A stretch of 64,000 nucleotides of DNA, taken from Hyalella azteca. Taxonomy: Eukaryota > Arthropoda > Malacostraca > Amphipoda > Hyalellidae. The position numbers and the translations under genes are program-made. Positions 47,625 through 59,399 of this stretch are shown one piece after another (position 1 is the stretch's first letter; every line of letters begins with the position of its first letter). Under the pieces are notes generated by a model. It saw only the letters and a program-made list of their open reading frames with translations, made no database searches and was not told where the DNA came from. Location: positions 62,001-126,000 of the forward strand of contig NW_025944354.1 of the NCBI RefSeq assembly GCF_000764305.2, given 5' to 3'.

Positions 47625-48060
47625 TCATTTTCTCGTCTACGGACTCCAATGATAGCGAGCGTCTGAGGCTCGCTACACTCGCTATATTGCACTAGATGGG
47701 CTCTCAACGGAATGCGCGTACAAGGCTGAGTCCTCACGGACTAACAACTTCTCTCATACATGCAATCCAAGTCCGACTTAGGAAACCGAATAATGTGATG
47801 AGACTATGGGTTATTAAAAGTCCACGGCTAAGGATTCGGTACTTTGCATCGGTGTGTTACTAAGAGATTCTCAGCGCAACGACCTTACACGACGAGCTCG
47901 GTAAACGTGAACTCGGTAAGCCTATACGGTGCAATTTCGCCGCTTTCGATACGAAGAGACGAGCGTTAGCGAAGGAATATCGTCTTCCTGAGAACCTCTC
48001 GAGACGCACCGAAGCTCAGCTTCTTTATTGAAAGCAGATGTGCTTAGGTTGGCCGAACAT
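47625..48060. other. GC-balanced island of about 430 bp, unassigned
   Basis: Composition changes sharply to roughly balanced G+C with many CG dinucleotides, directly after the foldback. It contains a small hairpin AGCGAGC...GCTCGCT near 47655. There is no frame above 60 codons on either strand, no tRNA or rRNA signature, and no splice pair. It could be a foreign or mobile segment, a non-coding RNA or an unmethylated regulatory island. Confidence 0.3.
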
Positions 48061-49872
48061 TGGCCGTCGAAAGACACCGAAAATTTGAAATTATATTTCA
48101 GTAGGTTTGATCTGGTCTATTGCCGTAAAAGATTTCACTCGGAGCACAATCGACGACGTTCCTTTGCGTCATAAAATTTTCTCTTTATGATGTGATTTTT
48201 CACTACATAAAAGTTTTATCTGTTCATCACAGAATCAACGATCAAACGAGCTATGACAGGAAATCGTAAAACCAGTTTGTGTTGAAACTTTTCTTATTTA
48301 TACGAGTTCCAAGCATAGTACCTACGTAAATTAAGGGATAATGTTTGGTTTTTAACTATCTGATTAAGTGTTAGTTAAGTCACCTGTGTATTAATGAAGA
48401 TTACTGCTTTCAATTAATTCTCTGTTGATAAATAAATATTGTATGCGTGCTTTCATGTCAAAGTGTACACTTCATTCTTGAATTACGTTAAATTGGCTAC
48501 TCCGCATACTTTCACATACCTTCATTTGTGACTTACGCTGATATTTGAACACATAGATTAACGTTCTGGGCGAGTAATCAATACACAAATGCGTTCTTAA
48601 CATAGCATGTGATGGCTAATCCATGTACTCCTGTCGTCACGGGTACCTGACAAACTGTCCAACTACACTCGTATGGACGGAAAGTTTTAGTTCACAACAG
48701 CGATGGCGTGACAAGAAGCAACTCCACCTCATTCACTCTAGATCGCCTATAATTATTAGCCTTTACAAGTTCCGAGGCCTCGCTGATCCATTAGTTTATC
48801 GCCTAATTCACCCACGGCTTGCACGATCACAAGAATTGACAGGCAAAACTTGGGTGACGCACGTTTACCTAATTCCAAATCATTGGCTGACTATCGTGGA
48901 TGAAAATCAATACTGCGCTGAAATTGGTTCAGGAAATTTTTTTGCTAGCTCTAACTACTCATTTATCTAGTACGTTTTAATGTATTTCTTTGTGAGCCTG
49001 TATTTTCGTATAACATTATATTTTCGTATCGAGTTCGCTATCAACGTGTTGTAGTAAATTGTTGCTGAATATATAAACTGTCATCTGCTAAATTAGAGTT
49101 GCCTGTAGCAGAAAGAGTGTTGAATGATATGACTACTTATATGTACACATACTTTTTATTCATAACGTGAAATATATCATATTGTTCGGTTGTTAATTAC
49201 TCAGTCTAGGCATATATAATTCCGTGTTAATCGCTTCTGCAGAACCATGTCTGTAAACTTCAATAAATATACGTTAAAATTTCTCGTATTCACCGCCATC
49301 TACGTTCATTATCAAATAACCTGTATTTATTCTTTCGTAAGGATTTTATTGTATAGCGAGATCCGTTATTCGTATTTCTGTGTCATGGGGCTGGAGAAAA
49401 TTCGGCCCATCTTTCGAAGAATCGTTTCTTCATTCGATAAGTTTTCTGCTTTGAAGACGCACTTCAATGTCCTGAAGCAATTCTTCACAGTTGAGGTTGT
49501 CAAAGAATTGCCCTCGTATCCCCACTAATTGCTTCGAGCGAGACAAGGCAAACGGACGCGTATTAACTGATGGTTGTCTTGACTCTCGTATTGCATTTAG
49601 TCATGTCTGGTTCGCAGTATAGCGGTTCTTGATATTGCCCCATGTCTCAAAGGTCTAATTGTGAACATTTGATTTTTTGACAATTATTTGTTCTACATTT
49701 TTTGTGTTAATAAAATTTATTAGGTTTGGTAAATAATATAAGTATGAAATTTACGCCTACATTGAGCCCGAGGAAATCATGTCACGGAGGAATAAAGTCA
49801 TGCATCTCCAAATTCTTTCTTCTTTCCGGCAGCGGCTTCAACTTTGGTTAAATTTAAATTAGAGATCAAATT
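48061..49872. other. No gene recognised
   Basis: A 115-codon frame (48623-48970) has a less AT-biased composition than its flanks but no recognised domain. A 93-codon frame (49247-49528) has its ATG just after an acceptor-like TTCTGCAG (ending 49242), with a hydrophobic N-terminal half and a basic C-terminal half, also unrecognised. Neither has additional support. Confidence 0.4.
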
Positions 49873-50058
49873 AAAAATCAGGTCTCATAAGAGTAATATC
49901 GAGTGTGGGAGGTAGTGCAGTTTTTTCGCCCTCGTGCAGTTCGATTCTATTTGCTCGGTATGAAGTTTAAAAATCAGGTTTAATAAGAATAAAATTAAGT
50001 GTCACATAGTGCAGTTTTTTGACCGCAATTAGGTTCTATTTGCTCGGTATGAAGTTGT
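49873..50058 (+). repeat. 96-bp tandem duplication
   Basis: Copies begin AAAAATCAGGT at 49873 and 49969 and share TAGTGCAGTTTTTT and CTATTTGCTCGGTATGAAGT. Several substitutions and a short deletion separate them. Confidence 0.85.
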
Positions 50059-50344
50059 ATAATAAACTCGTATAAGGTTAGTTTACGGACTATTATTTTT
50101 AGATTTATTGCGCTACTAATAACGGGTGTATTGGCAGCGTTCACGCGTCATATGGTTCACTGTCCATTCCGCAAGAGATGTCTTGTTCTGCTAGGGGAGA
50201 GTCGCATGCAGTTGCTCTGTGGTATCTTGTGCCATTAGACGAGGCTTCGCCCATGGTTTCTACATGGCTGCTAGGGGAGACTTGCCTACAAACAGCAACG
50301 CACTTCCTTGCAGTCACGCGCACGACACGAGGCGTTCTGACCCG
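50059..50344. other. No gene recognised
   Basis: Moderately GC-rich. GCTAGGGGAGA occurs twice (near 50191 and 50270), about 80 bp apart, which may be an eroded edge of the following array. A 60-codon minus frame (50141-50323) is unrecognised. Confidence 0.45.
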
Positions 50345-50590
50345 CCACTAGTGTCGTGTCAATGCTCACGACACTAGTGGTGAGCATTGATTGACTAGTG
50401 TCAATGCTCACGACATTCGCCACTTAGTTATGTTGGGTTCAGACCTTCCACTAGTGTCGTGTCAGACATGGTCAATGTTCACGACATTCGCCACTTAGTC
50501 ATGTTGGGTTCAGACCTGCCACTGCTGCGGTAGTGTCTGTGTCAGACATGGTCAATGTTCACGACTTGCCACTTAGACATGTTGGGCAAT
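50345..50590 (+). repeat. Palindromic tandem array, unit about 71-80 bp
   Basis: Starts with a perfect hairpin: CCACTAGTGTCGTG (50345-50358), 8-nt loop, CACGACACTAGTGG (50367-50380). Overlapping it is a second dyad, TCAATGCTCA and TGAGCATTGA. Three tandem units follow with CACGACATTCGCCACTTAG, ATGTTGGGTTCAGACC and GTGTCAGACATGGTCAATG, spaced about 71 and 80 bp. Confidence 0.85.
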
Positions 50591-52579
50591 GTTTTGGTCA
50601 CTTCGTTAACGGACGCACCATGACTAATGGCCGGCCAGCTATACGCCGACTACGGTTTTAATTGATGTACTGTCCTAGTTTAGCTTCATTTTGATATGAT
50701 TCATATTTGGCATATAATATTCTAGCATTTCTGTCGTCCAGACTCTGGAGCAGAACTCGAAAATTTGTAATGTTATTAATTATATTATTAGGATTATATA
50801 ATATATTATTAATAATATTATGTCTGCTGTAAATATATACGAGTACGATAAGTTCAAATTTCATATGATAAAAACAGTGCAGGATATTAGCCGGAATGAA
50901 TCTAATTCTGATTAGTATAATGTCGAACAGCTCAGCGGGTTCAAATATTTCCCTCGTGGTGTCTAGAAAACGGATAATTTTTCCTTTTTTACTTGCCAGA
51001 ATAGTAACAAAATAATTGTATTTTAATCGTCGATGCGAAGAAAACCTGCATTACGACAGAGAGGTAAACTTGACGGTGCACCAAAATGATATTGCTATAT
51101 GATTTTATTTCCCTATTTTATCGACAACACCCGATTATTTAAAATGTTTAAAATAATTTAAGTGGCAAGCGCGATATCATACAAAAACATGTACGGATGA
51201 TTGTTTTTGATTTATACTCGCATTTGTGATTGTTATGCGTAGATTGCATCGTCCGTGAGTCATCGTATTGCTTATTGCGTCTCTTGATCCCCAATTGATG
51301 GAACTAATCCCCGGACAATGGTAGGATAGGTCAGGGGAAAAGCCCTCTATCCCTTCAGGTTATTAGAGTGCAAACGGAAATGATGCTTGCTCGATGGAAT
51401 GATTCACTAAAATTTCTTCTTATAGAATTATGAATAGCTTGTCGGTTGATACATTTTTTCGAATGTTTTAACTTAAAAAATTTTTTCTGCTCTAAAATAT
51501 CGTTACAGTCATGACTTAGGGCAAAATAGAATTGTTCCGTCAAAGTCATCAATTTTTCGTATAATTTTTTACGTGTTTTTCCGTATTTTGTAATATTCTT
51601 TCGTATATTTCTTTTAGTAAAAATGTTTTCTTTCATCTCGTTAATTGACTTCGGAACAAATGTACTTACGAATGATTCTCTCCATTATTTCATTCGTCTC
51701 AGTGATCAAGTTTTTGTGTGAACAAGTAAAAGAAAATCAAGTCATTCCTCATAGATCGATACATTAAGTAATCGAACACGTGAGCTCCATCAGTCACTCA
51801 TAATCTATTTACCAGGATAGATCCATCACTGCTCTTCCCCTCGAATTGCTTTTTGTTTGGCCTCTTCTGCTCCGTTGAAGTGATTCCTCTCTCTAGCGTC
51901 CGTTACCGTCTAATTGAAATTTATGGTTGGATTATTTGTGGCCAGAGGTCGATTGCTCACCGGCCAACAATAGGGCGACTAAACTTTAAAAAAAATTGCT
52001 GCTCTCGAAAATTTGACAAACTCTTGAATCTGACATGCTTTAGGTCAATCATCTTATAGTTGCGATCATATTGAAATGAAGATTACAATTGGATTTAGAA
52101 TATTATCCTCCTGTTTTCTACGTTGGTCGTTGGATTTGGGCATAAAACGTCCACGAGGCGCGTTTTCTCGGTATACATTCTGCAGAAGATGAAACATCGA
52201 ACGCTTTTTTCGTTTTCCTTTGAGTTTGCTAACGCTGGTTATGTTGAAATATTTCGCGGTATGCAATGACTAAAAAAAACATTTCGTTAATATAATGTAC
52301 GTTGCTCTACAGTACTTTAAGCCTTAATAAATTGCTGACAGTTTAACGACCAAACTCCAGTCGTTGAATTCAGGTGTATTAAATACAACCTTTTACTTAT
52401 AATGCAATTCTTGTCTATCGTTGGCCTAATTCTACTAGCACTCTCAAAAGACTTCAGCCTTAGTTTTTTTGATGGATTTTCTAATCCATCTCCGGTTTAT
52501 TTTTGTTGTCCTGGTTATTCTATTGAGACTCCCCGGAAAATCCGAAGTTATTGATGACTTGCCTGCCTTTGACGGCCTC
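50591..52579. other. No gene recognised
   Basis: AT-rich. A TATAATATATTATTAATAATATTA tract lies near 50790-50820. Minus frames 50658-50864, 51355-51636 and 52066-52266 are lysine/asparagine/isoleucine-rich and unrecognised. Confidence 0.5.
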
Positions 52580-53180
52580 GACTTGCATGTTAGAATCGCA
52601 GCGCGGCTGGATTTTCAGAAATGATTCAGAATTCAGAAATGATTTAGAAATGATTCAGAGGATTTTCAGAAATGATTCAGAATTCAGAAATGATTCAGAG
52701 GACTTTAAAAAATGATTAAGAATTCAGAAATTCTGAATTCCGAATTTCTGAAAATTTTCCGAAATGATTCAGAATTCAGAAATGATTCAGAATTCAGAAA
52801 TGATTCAGAATTCAGAAATGATTCAGAATTCAGAAATGATTCAGAAATGATTCAGAGGATTTTCAGAAATGATTCAGAATTCAGAAATGATTCAGAGGAT
52901 TTTCAAAAATGATTCAGAATTCAGAAATTCTGAATTCCGAATTTCTGAAAATTTTCCGAAATGATTCAGAATTCAGAAATGATTCAGAATTCAGAAATGA
53001 TTCAGAATTCAGAAATGATTCAGAAATGATTCAGAGGATTTTCAGAAATGATTCAGAATTCAGAAATGATTCAGAATTCAGAAATGATTCAGAATTCAGA
53101 AATGATTCAGAAATTATTCAGAGGATTTTCAGAAATGACTTGCATGTTAGAATCGCAGCGCGACTGGATTTTCAGAAATG
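52580..53180 (+). repeat. Nested GATTCAGAATTCAGAAAT minisatellite bracketed by a 45-bp direct repeat
   Basis: The core is an 18-bp unit GATTCAGAATTCAGAAAT repeated many times, interrupted by GATTCAGAGGATTTTCAGAA variants. A larger period is visible: the spacer AATTCAGAAATTCTGAATTC followed by CGAATTTCTGAAAATTTTCC occurs at about 52729-52766 and 52917-52959. AATTCAGAA-A-TTCTGAATT inside it is a perfect dyad. The whole array is bracketed by GACTTGCATGTTAGAATCGC and AGCGCG.CTGGATTTTCAGAA at about 52580 and 53137. Frames 52712-52912, 52909-53181 and 53048-53293 are array artefacts. Confidence 0.9.
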
Positions 53181-56100
53181 ACTTCGCTCAGATTGATCGC
53201 TTAGAAGTCAATGGCCGTCCATGCCTCACGTTGATCTGGCCAATCGCAGACATGGGATTCGAATTTACGATCATTGCTGGTTATAAAATCTAATAGCGTA
53301 GGAGAAAAACTGAACTCCGCGACACCGATAATATGGTGCTAATTTTTAGATTATATGTAAAATCTTAAAGAAGTAGAATCTCGGAGCTCTAAATTAATTT
53401 CAAAATAAGTTTAATTCAAAAAGTTCGTTGTTTGATTAGCGCACTAGTTCAATAAAAATTTTTTAGTTTTAATTATTTCGTTTCGTATCCGATATCGTCT
53501 CTATTTTCATTTACACCATGCATTCAAGGCATGCAATATTAGTACATCCGAATGGCATTCAAACGCAAAGACCTGCTATATATTTATTTGCTTACTGTAG
53601 ACGAATGTTTAATGTTCAGTTACTGTCATTACAAACCAATCTTTGTGCAATGAGCATATCTCATTTTGTTTACACGTGACATCACTCCAGACACAACGTG
53701 CATTGAATACATAATATTGACCATTACTGAACAATTTGCATCGAGTAGTTATGTGTTTACTGCTCATCCTAATGCAAGCCGGAGCACTCTGAACGCATCC
53801 GTGTTTAAAAATATGGCTTATCCCTCGATTTTTTCCATTGAATCTTTCTCATTGGTTCCACACACGTGCCATTGATATTTTGAGGTGCGAACGTTGTTCA
53901 AAATTTTCACATTTTTTTAATATATGTGATTCCTATTATGTACGTCATTGATTAGTTTCATTCTTTTGAATTAACAACATACCTTTTTCTGCAGTCAGGC
54001 TTATGAACTAAAATTATTGATTGCAGGCCATATTTATAGTGATGTTAAATCGCTTCGATAGCCTTTCAACTCGGGGCATCTAATCGTCATGCCGAGATCA
54101 AATGGTAAACAAGTATATTTTAAAATCCGGCTCCAGTATTTTCAGATTGGTCGGCGGGTTGTTCCGCATCCGTTGGTTAGAAGCGACTCTTTGATGAGGT
54201 GTCGGGTTGGATTTGTTGCTGTGCTCGGCCCTGGGAATTTCATCCTTTGATGCCCAGTTCATTTTTAGATCAAGTGCCATAAATAAATCCTTTGATATTA
54301 TGCGGCACCAGCTGCTAGGGCAGCGAAATTCGCGCATATTTGGCATTTTACTGCCCTCTCGTCGCCGTTTCTATGACGACAGCTTAACTTTTTTAATGTT
54401 GCTTTGATAAGATATGTTGGAAGCCTTATTTCAGCTTCAAAAGTTAAGTATAAATTATTGCTTATAATTTAAGAATTCGATTTTTTTCAGGTGGGAAAGA
54501 AATTTCCGTTAATGCGTTCGAGCGGAAAACGTAAAATATTTTGGCATCCTGGGAAAATATTTCGTGTTTAATTAATGGGCCTTTTTATTCCATCACTACT
54601 TCATTTTTGATATTTTAGATTTATTTTGCTATTTCTTATTGTAGGGATTACTCATACCTGAAAAAATTGTTTTTCGATGAGTTGCTAATGGATTTCGAAT
54701 GAATAGAGTTGCTAGAGTTTTTTTAACGAGTACTTGCTATCTATAAAACAAGTTTAGTTGAAAATTTATTGATTCTTGTTGCGAAAGAATTATACAGCCC
54801 ACACACATAATTTGAGATTTGAATTTAAATGAGTTATTTCTATTTCTTTTTCGCCGTAATGATATGTGATTTTTATTGTCTTTTTCATACGTCTTTATTT
54901 TGTTTATTATGTGCCCTATCTAAGCTGAGATTTTTTACGTGCAACGTTAACTCTATTCACGACTTTTAATTCGAATTTTTTTTAGAACTTTTAGTGCTGC
55001 AAAGGGCATATTCTGCTTCCGATATTGGTGTTGCTTCAATGTGATCGAGCGAGGTAGGCCGTAGGCCTACGTCCTATCTTTGTTATCTCCGTGTTAGGGA
55101 CGGCGCCCAGCCTATCTTATCGACGTGAAGGGGTTGTTTGTTTTTCATATCAATTATTTAGAGCACCTACGATCCTGTATATAGAGTTTTCCGTTCGTGT
55201 GAAGGCAACTTGAACAGAAATATTGGATGTTTTATCTAATTTATTCTGATGGTAACGTAGATAATTTTGTATCAATAAAACACCTGACAAAATTATTCGG
55301 AAGTAGAGATTATTTTTTTTAGAGACAAAATTATTTAGTAGTAGTGACAAAATTATTCGGAAGTGGAGTCTGCAGGGGATGAAGGGTAAATGGGAGATAT
55401 TTTAGAACTTCGGAGAACACGAACCGTCCTGATTATATTTCCTTCAGTTATTCCAAATCGTCTTGTTGCTCTAATTCCTTTTTTTCATAAATTCGTACGC
55501 CAGTTATTTTTATTGCTGAACCTTCACTCAAGTAAACGGTTTGATTGATTGACGAATCTTCCTGCGGGAAAACTATCAACCGTTATTTTAATTTGATAAT
55601 GGACTCATTAATTAGACATATGACATTAATTCTTCCATTAAGTTACATAATCTGTAAAAAAGCTGTTATGGCGATCGTATTTATAACAACAACAAAAAAT
55701 TATCAATGGAAGTTAATTTTTGCTACATATATCACTAGTTGCTGTTTTAAAATAGCACATTTTTCATTTCTAATCCACAGTCAACTTTTTGATTCCCTTA
55801 TCGCGTCGCTCATCTAGGGATCTAGCGTTTCAAATTTCAGTCGCGGCCCTTTCTGACTTGGACCAAACCTTGTTCGTGCGTCCCTTGGCATCAGGTGACT
55901 GTGGTGATTTGGCCTCCGATTCGTCATTCTTCTTTTTTATTGAGTCATAAGCAAAATACAGCCGGCTTGAGAGTGGCCGCTTGTTAGCCGCCTAAGATTT
56001 TAAAATTGTTGCCCCTGGTGTGAGAATCAGACCTGAATATCAAATTAAAGTGCAGGCTCTCCCCTTCGTGTCACTGCATTGAGCTGTCCACTCAAGCACA

Positions 56101-57600
56101 TTGGCTGATAATGAGAATCAAATTACTCTCCTGCCACTGAGGGGACAGACTGAACTATAGACCAGCATGGATCCTTGTCACAGAGCGATACTTGATACCA
56201 AGTTCATCAAGGGAATCTGACTTGGTTAAACTGGCAACTTTAGTGAATAAGCTTGAAATCATGTTTTTTTCACGGATTCAAAAAATACAGAAAGAAACTT
56301 TTTTTGCATCAGAAAATGCTGAAAAATACTGCTGCAAAAGATACAGAAAGAGTCAGATTTTGAATGGTTGCTTGTCAAACGCTTCTTATTTCGAAATAAT
56401 TTATCTCTTTATTCTATTTCGTCGTTTCCTGCCATCTATTAAATCAAATTGTGCTCACAAATGTTCTCAAATTCTAAATTTATTTCGATTTAATTCGCGA
56501 GTCCCAGTAAAAACTGATTTAACACTATTGCAACTAGCTACTGAATGGATTAATCTCTTCAGAGGTTTAATATGTACCTACATACATATTATTATTTAGG
56601 AAATTTAAAGGAGGAAATCTTAATTCTTGCGTGTAATATTTAAATGTAGCGCTGAGCTGTTTTTGGCTAGCCTCGTGCCTTCACTGTTTACAATTAAATG
56701 GTTTAGGGGAAAAATTTTTTTAGTTAGTAATTATGCATCGAAGCTGTATGACACTGTAAATACATTTCAGACTAGATGCAAACGCACTGATTTAAAAAAT
56801 ATATTTTTGCTGCAGGCAATTAATTTTAGGCAGATTAAATGGATCTAGTTTATAAAAAAGTATAGCCTGGTCTCATAGTTCTAAGGTTTTGGTTTAAGAA
56901 AGGCACGAAATCGTTAAAAAAAATTTCCGAGAAGTTAGATAAGAATTCGCTGTCTGCATTGTGATAATAAAAATATAAAATTTTTCCACCAATGTATATA
57001 CTTGTATATCATTTAATTTTATTTTCAGGTTCTAACCAGAATTTCAGTATAGTCAGCAGAATCTTGTGAGCAACTTCTGATAAACATATTCAGTTCAGCT
57101 CAACATCTTACAGCCCGTGCCGCCAGAAATATTTCATTCTCGACTAAAACTAAATGGAGCTCACAGCTTTATCGAACTTAGCTCATAACTTCGAGACTGG
57201 TTCTACGCCCGATATAAGTGAGCCAAAAAAGCTCAGTTCAAATGATGGTATAAAACTCTTGAATTTTTGTCAAAATGGGATAAAAAAGTCTGATTTGCTT
57301 ACGCACTTTCCTAATAGTTATAAATACTTCGTATACATTTAAATTTAGTTTGATGCGTTTTAAATGAATTCGATACATATAAATTGATTAATTTTGCATT
57401 CAGTATTAGCTTGAGTGAAGAGTGCTGTTAATTTTATGAAAGATAGTTAACGATGTTATTAAATACTATCTTTATTATCGTTGATAACATTACTGTTGCT
57501 ATTAACTGCGGATGTTGCAACGCGGTGGTCGTTATATAGCAAGATTACAATAATTTTCACTTAGATCGATAACGGAAAAGCGCCGTTTTACGATTATATA
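53181..57600. other. No gene recognised; contains the window's longest open frame
   Basis: About 4.4 kb. The longest frame of the window (56192-56599, 135 codons) is lysine/phenylalanine/isoleucine-rich and unrecognised, as expected for chance frames in AT-rich DNA. An acceptor-like TTTTTTTCAG ends at 54490 and another at 57029, neither with a convincing donor nearby. A TAGGCCGTAGGCCTACG patch lies near 55056. GC-richer intervals at about 55840-55920 and 56040-56150 hold nothing recognisable. Confidence 0.45.
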
Positions 57601-57830
57601 CGATCAATACCCTAGCTTAGTTGTATAGTATCATGCTCCATCTCGTGTATACTATAATGCACGATGCCATGCACTGTGTCTTGTATTATATCGTACATTA
57701 CGTCATGTGCATTATCATGTCTTGTCATGGGCATTATATCATCTTGTGTATTGTCATACGCTCTCTAATGTATATGTACATTGTCATGCATCATATCATC
57801 CTAATATTACATGATATCACCGATATCACA
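57600..57830. repeat. Cryptically simple CAT/TATCAT-rich sequence
   Basis: Degenerate repetition of words such as TATCATGTC, CATGTGCATTA and ATTGTCATGC with no fixed period. The 79-codon frame here (57621-57860) is Met/His/Ile/Tyr-rich and reflects the repetition. Confidence 0.65.
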
Positions 57831-58182
57831 ATGTGTATTTATTTTAAAGAGGCTTCATAAACTGCTAATAGACGCATTTTTATAACCAATTTTTCTTTTT
57901 GGTTCTTCTCAGAGATGTTACATAATTGAACCTATCACATCCAACCAATACTCACGATCTTCGACTCATTTTTCTTTACAAAGCCAAGAAAAACATTGCT
58001 TTATAATTGAAATTTGTTGATGGCATCGCGTTTTATCCTAATTAATTTCCGAAGCATTCCCCCATTGCAGTGAATATCATATCATTGAACAATATTAAGC
58101 ACATCCCGCTTTGGTCACGGCAAAATCAAGCCATTCGGTTAGCCAGCAGAAGCCTCCCCTCCAGAGTTACTTATTAATATAT
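57831..58182. other. No gene recognised
   Basis: Plain AT-rich DNA with no repeat or frame of note. Confidence 0.6.
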
Positions 58183-58466
58183 TAATATTTGCTCGGCTCG
58201 GCCTAGCGGAAATTTACTGCAGATTGTCGAGCGTCGTAATTTCGTTACGTCGTACAGCATCACTGCTCGTTTTACAGCCCGTATATCTATATTATTACTA
58301 TATTATAATTAATACAAATCCGGCTTTAATATTTGTTCGGCTCGGCCTAGCGGAAATTTACTGCAGATTGCCGAGCGTCGTAATTTCGTTACGTCGTACA
58401 GCATCACTGCTCGTTTTACAGCCCGTATATCTATATTATTACTATATTATAATTAACACAAATATA
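58183..58466 (+). repeat. Recent 144-bp tandem duplication
   Basis: Copies start at 58183 and 58327 and are almost identical across CTCGGCTCGGCCTAGCGGAA, ATTTACTGCAGATTG, CGAGCGTCGTAATTTCGTTA, CAGCATCACTGCTCG and CCCGTATATCTATATTATTA. Only a handful of differences are visible, so it is young or homogenised. Because 144 is a multiple of three, a 94-codon frame (58224-58508) repeats a peptide block; this is probably an artefact. The second unit lacks the TAATATTTG start of a third unit, so there are exactly two. Confidence 0.9.
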
Positions 58467-59133
58467 ACTTCGACAATATGTCATGGCTCTGCAATCCTCA
58501 GTTTATGATTCTTTTTTATGATGTTGTTGCATGTAGTGTGCGTTTTTGTTTAATGATGCATGATAATTCGGTACATAATTCATGACTCGCAAAAGTGGTC
58601 GTCATTCATGACTACCTTCACTGGTAAAATATTTGCGGTCAACTTTTCGATGTACTTTTTATTTTCTTCCCATAATTGTTCTCAAATAAACTGCATTGCA
58701 ACTTGCCTAACTGCAATTCACTCAGAAAGCTTCAAATTTCACATACTTTATTTTTCTGTTGGTTTTTCAATTTAAAACTTAAAATAGATTATAGTTTCAT
58801 CCAATGCATTCTTAAAAATAATGTTCTATAATTTTTAATAATCAAGGGTCATAGTTTTTCACGATTTAGGAACCAAATCTTTAACGTGATCAACGCTTCA
58901 AGAGCACCAGCTCGAGGGCGATAAAGGTTCCCGATAGGACTACAAGTGAATTGATGCAATCAATTGGCGCCGGAGTGTGAACGTTTTATATACAGGAATT
59001 GATAAATTTTACTTTATTATCAAATTGGTTGTTTTCTTTCTTTAAGGCCTAAATGCAGATCTGCCTGAAGTGCGCTTGAAGACTTCTGGCAGGACTCGCG
59101 TATTGCTCTTCATGAAGGGATCTGCGTATTGCT
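58467..59133. other. No gene recognised
   Basis: AT-rich with a somewhat GC-richer spot at about 58895-58980. The frame 58560-58775 is hydrophobic and unrecognised. Confidence 0.55.
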
Positions 59134-59358
59134 TTAAGGCAGGATGAAGCATGTATAGGAGACGTACCGAGCAGGTATAAGGCAGGATGAAGCATGTATA
59201 GGAGACGTACCGAGCAGGTATAAGGCAGGATGAAGCATGTATAGGAGACGTACCGAGCAGGCATATGGCAGGATGAAGGATGCAGGAGACGTACCGAGCA
59301 GATTATATGGTAGGATGAAGCATGCACGTTACGGACCAAGCTTATAAGGTAGGATGTA
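59134..59358 (+). repeat. 43-bp minisatellite, about 5 copies
   Basis: Units of about 43 bp: TAAGGCAGGATGAAGCATGT, ATAGGAGACGTACCGAGCAG and GTA. The first three are nearly identical. Later ones lose TATA, gain GATTA or replace the tail, ending GGTAGGATGTAGC. A 104-codon minus frame (59049-59363) reading Ser/His/Leu-rich repeats is an array artefact. Confidence 0.9.
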
Positions 59359-59367
59359 GCCATACTC

Positions 59368-59396
59368 GCGGTCTGGTCTCCATGAGACCAGACCGC
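59368..59396. repeat. Perfect hairpin, 13-bp arms, 3-nt loop
   Basis: GCGGTCTGGTCTC (59368-59380), loop CAT, GAGACCAGACCGC (59384-59396), with no mismatches and high GC content. It sits only 10 bp after the 43-bp array ends. No run of T follows, so a Pol III terminator is not indicated. It could be a structured RNA element or the trace of a template-switch mutation. Confidence 0.9.
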
Positions 59397-59399
59397 CTA

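Noticed and set aside
52712..53293. RNDSEF-type peptide repeat in several frames
   Set aside because: Produced by the 18-bp GATTCAGAATTCAGAAAT unit; the frames overlap and hand over to one another.
56192..56599. Longest open frame in the window (135 codons)
   Set aside because: Low-complexity Lys/Phe/Ile/Ser composition, no known motif and no splice support; such a length is unremarkable in AT-rich DNA.
58224..58508. 94-codon frame with a duplicated peptide block
   Set aside because: The 144-bp DNA duplication is a multiple of three, so a chance frame is repeated. There is no sign of coding in the AT-rich half.
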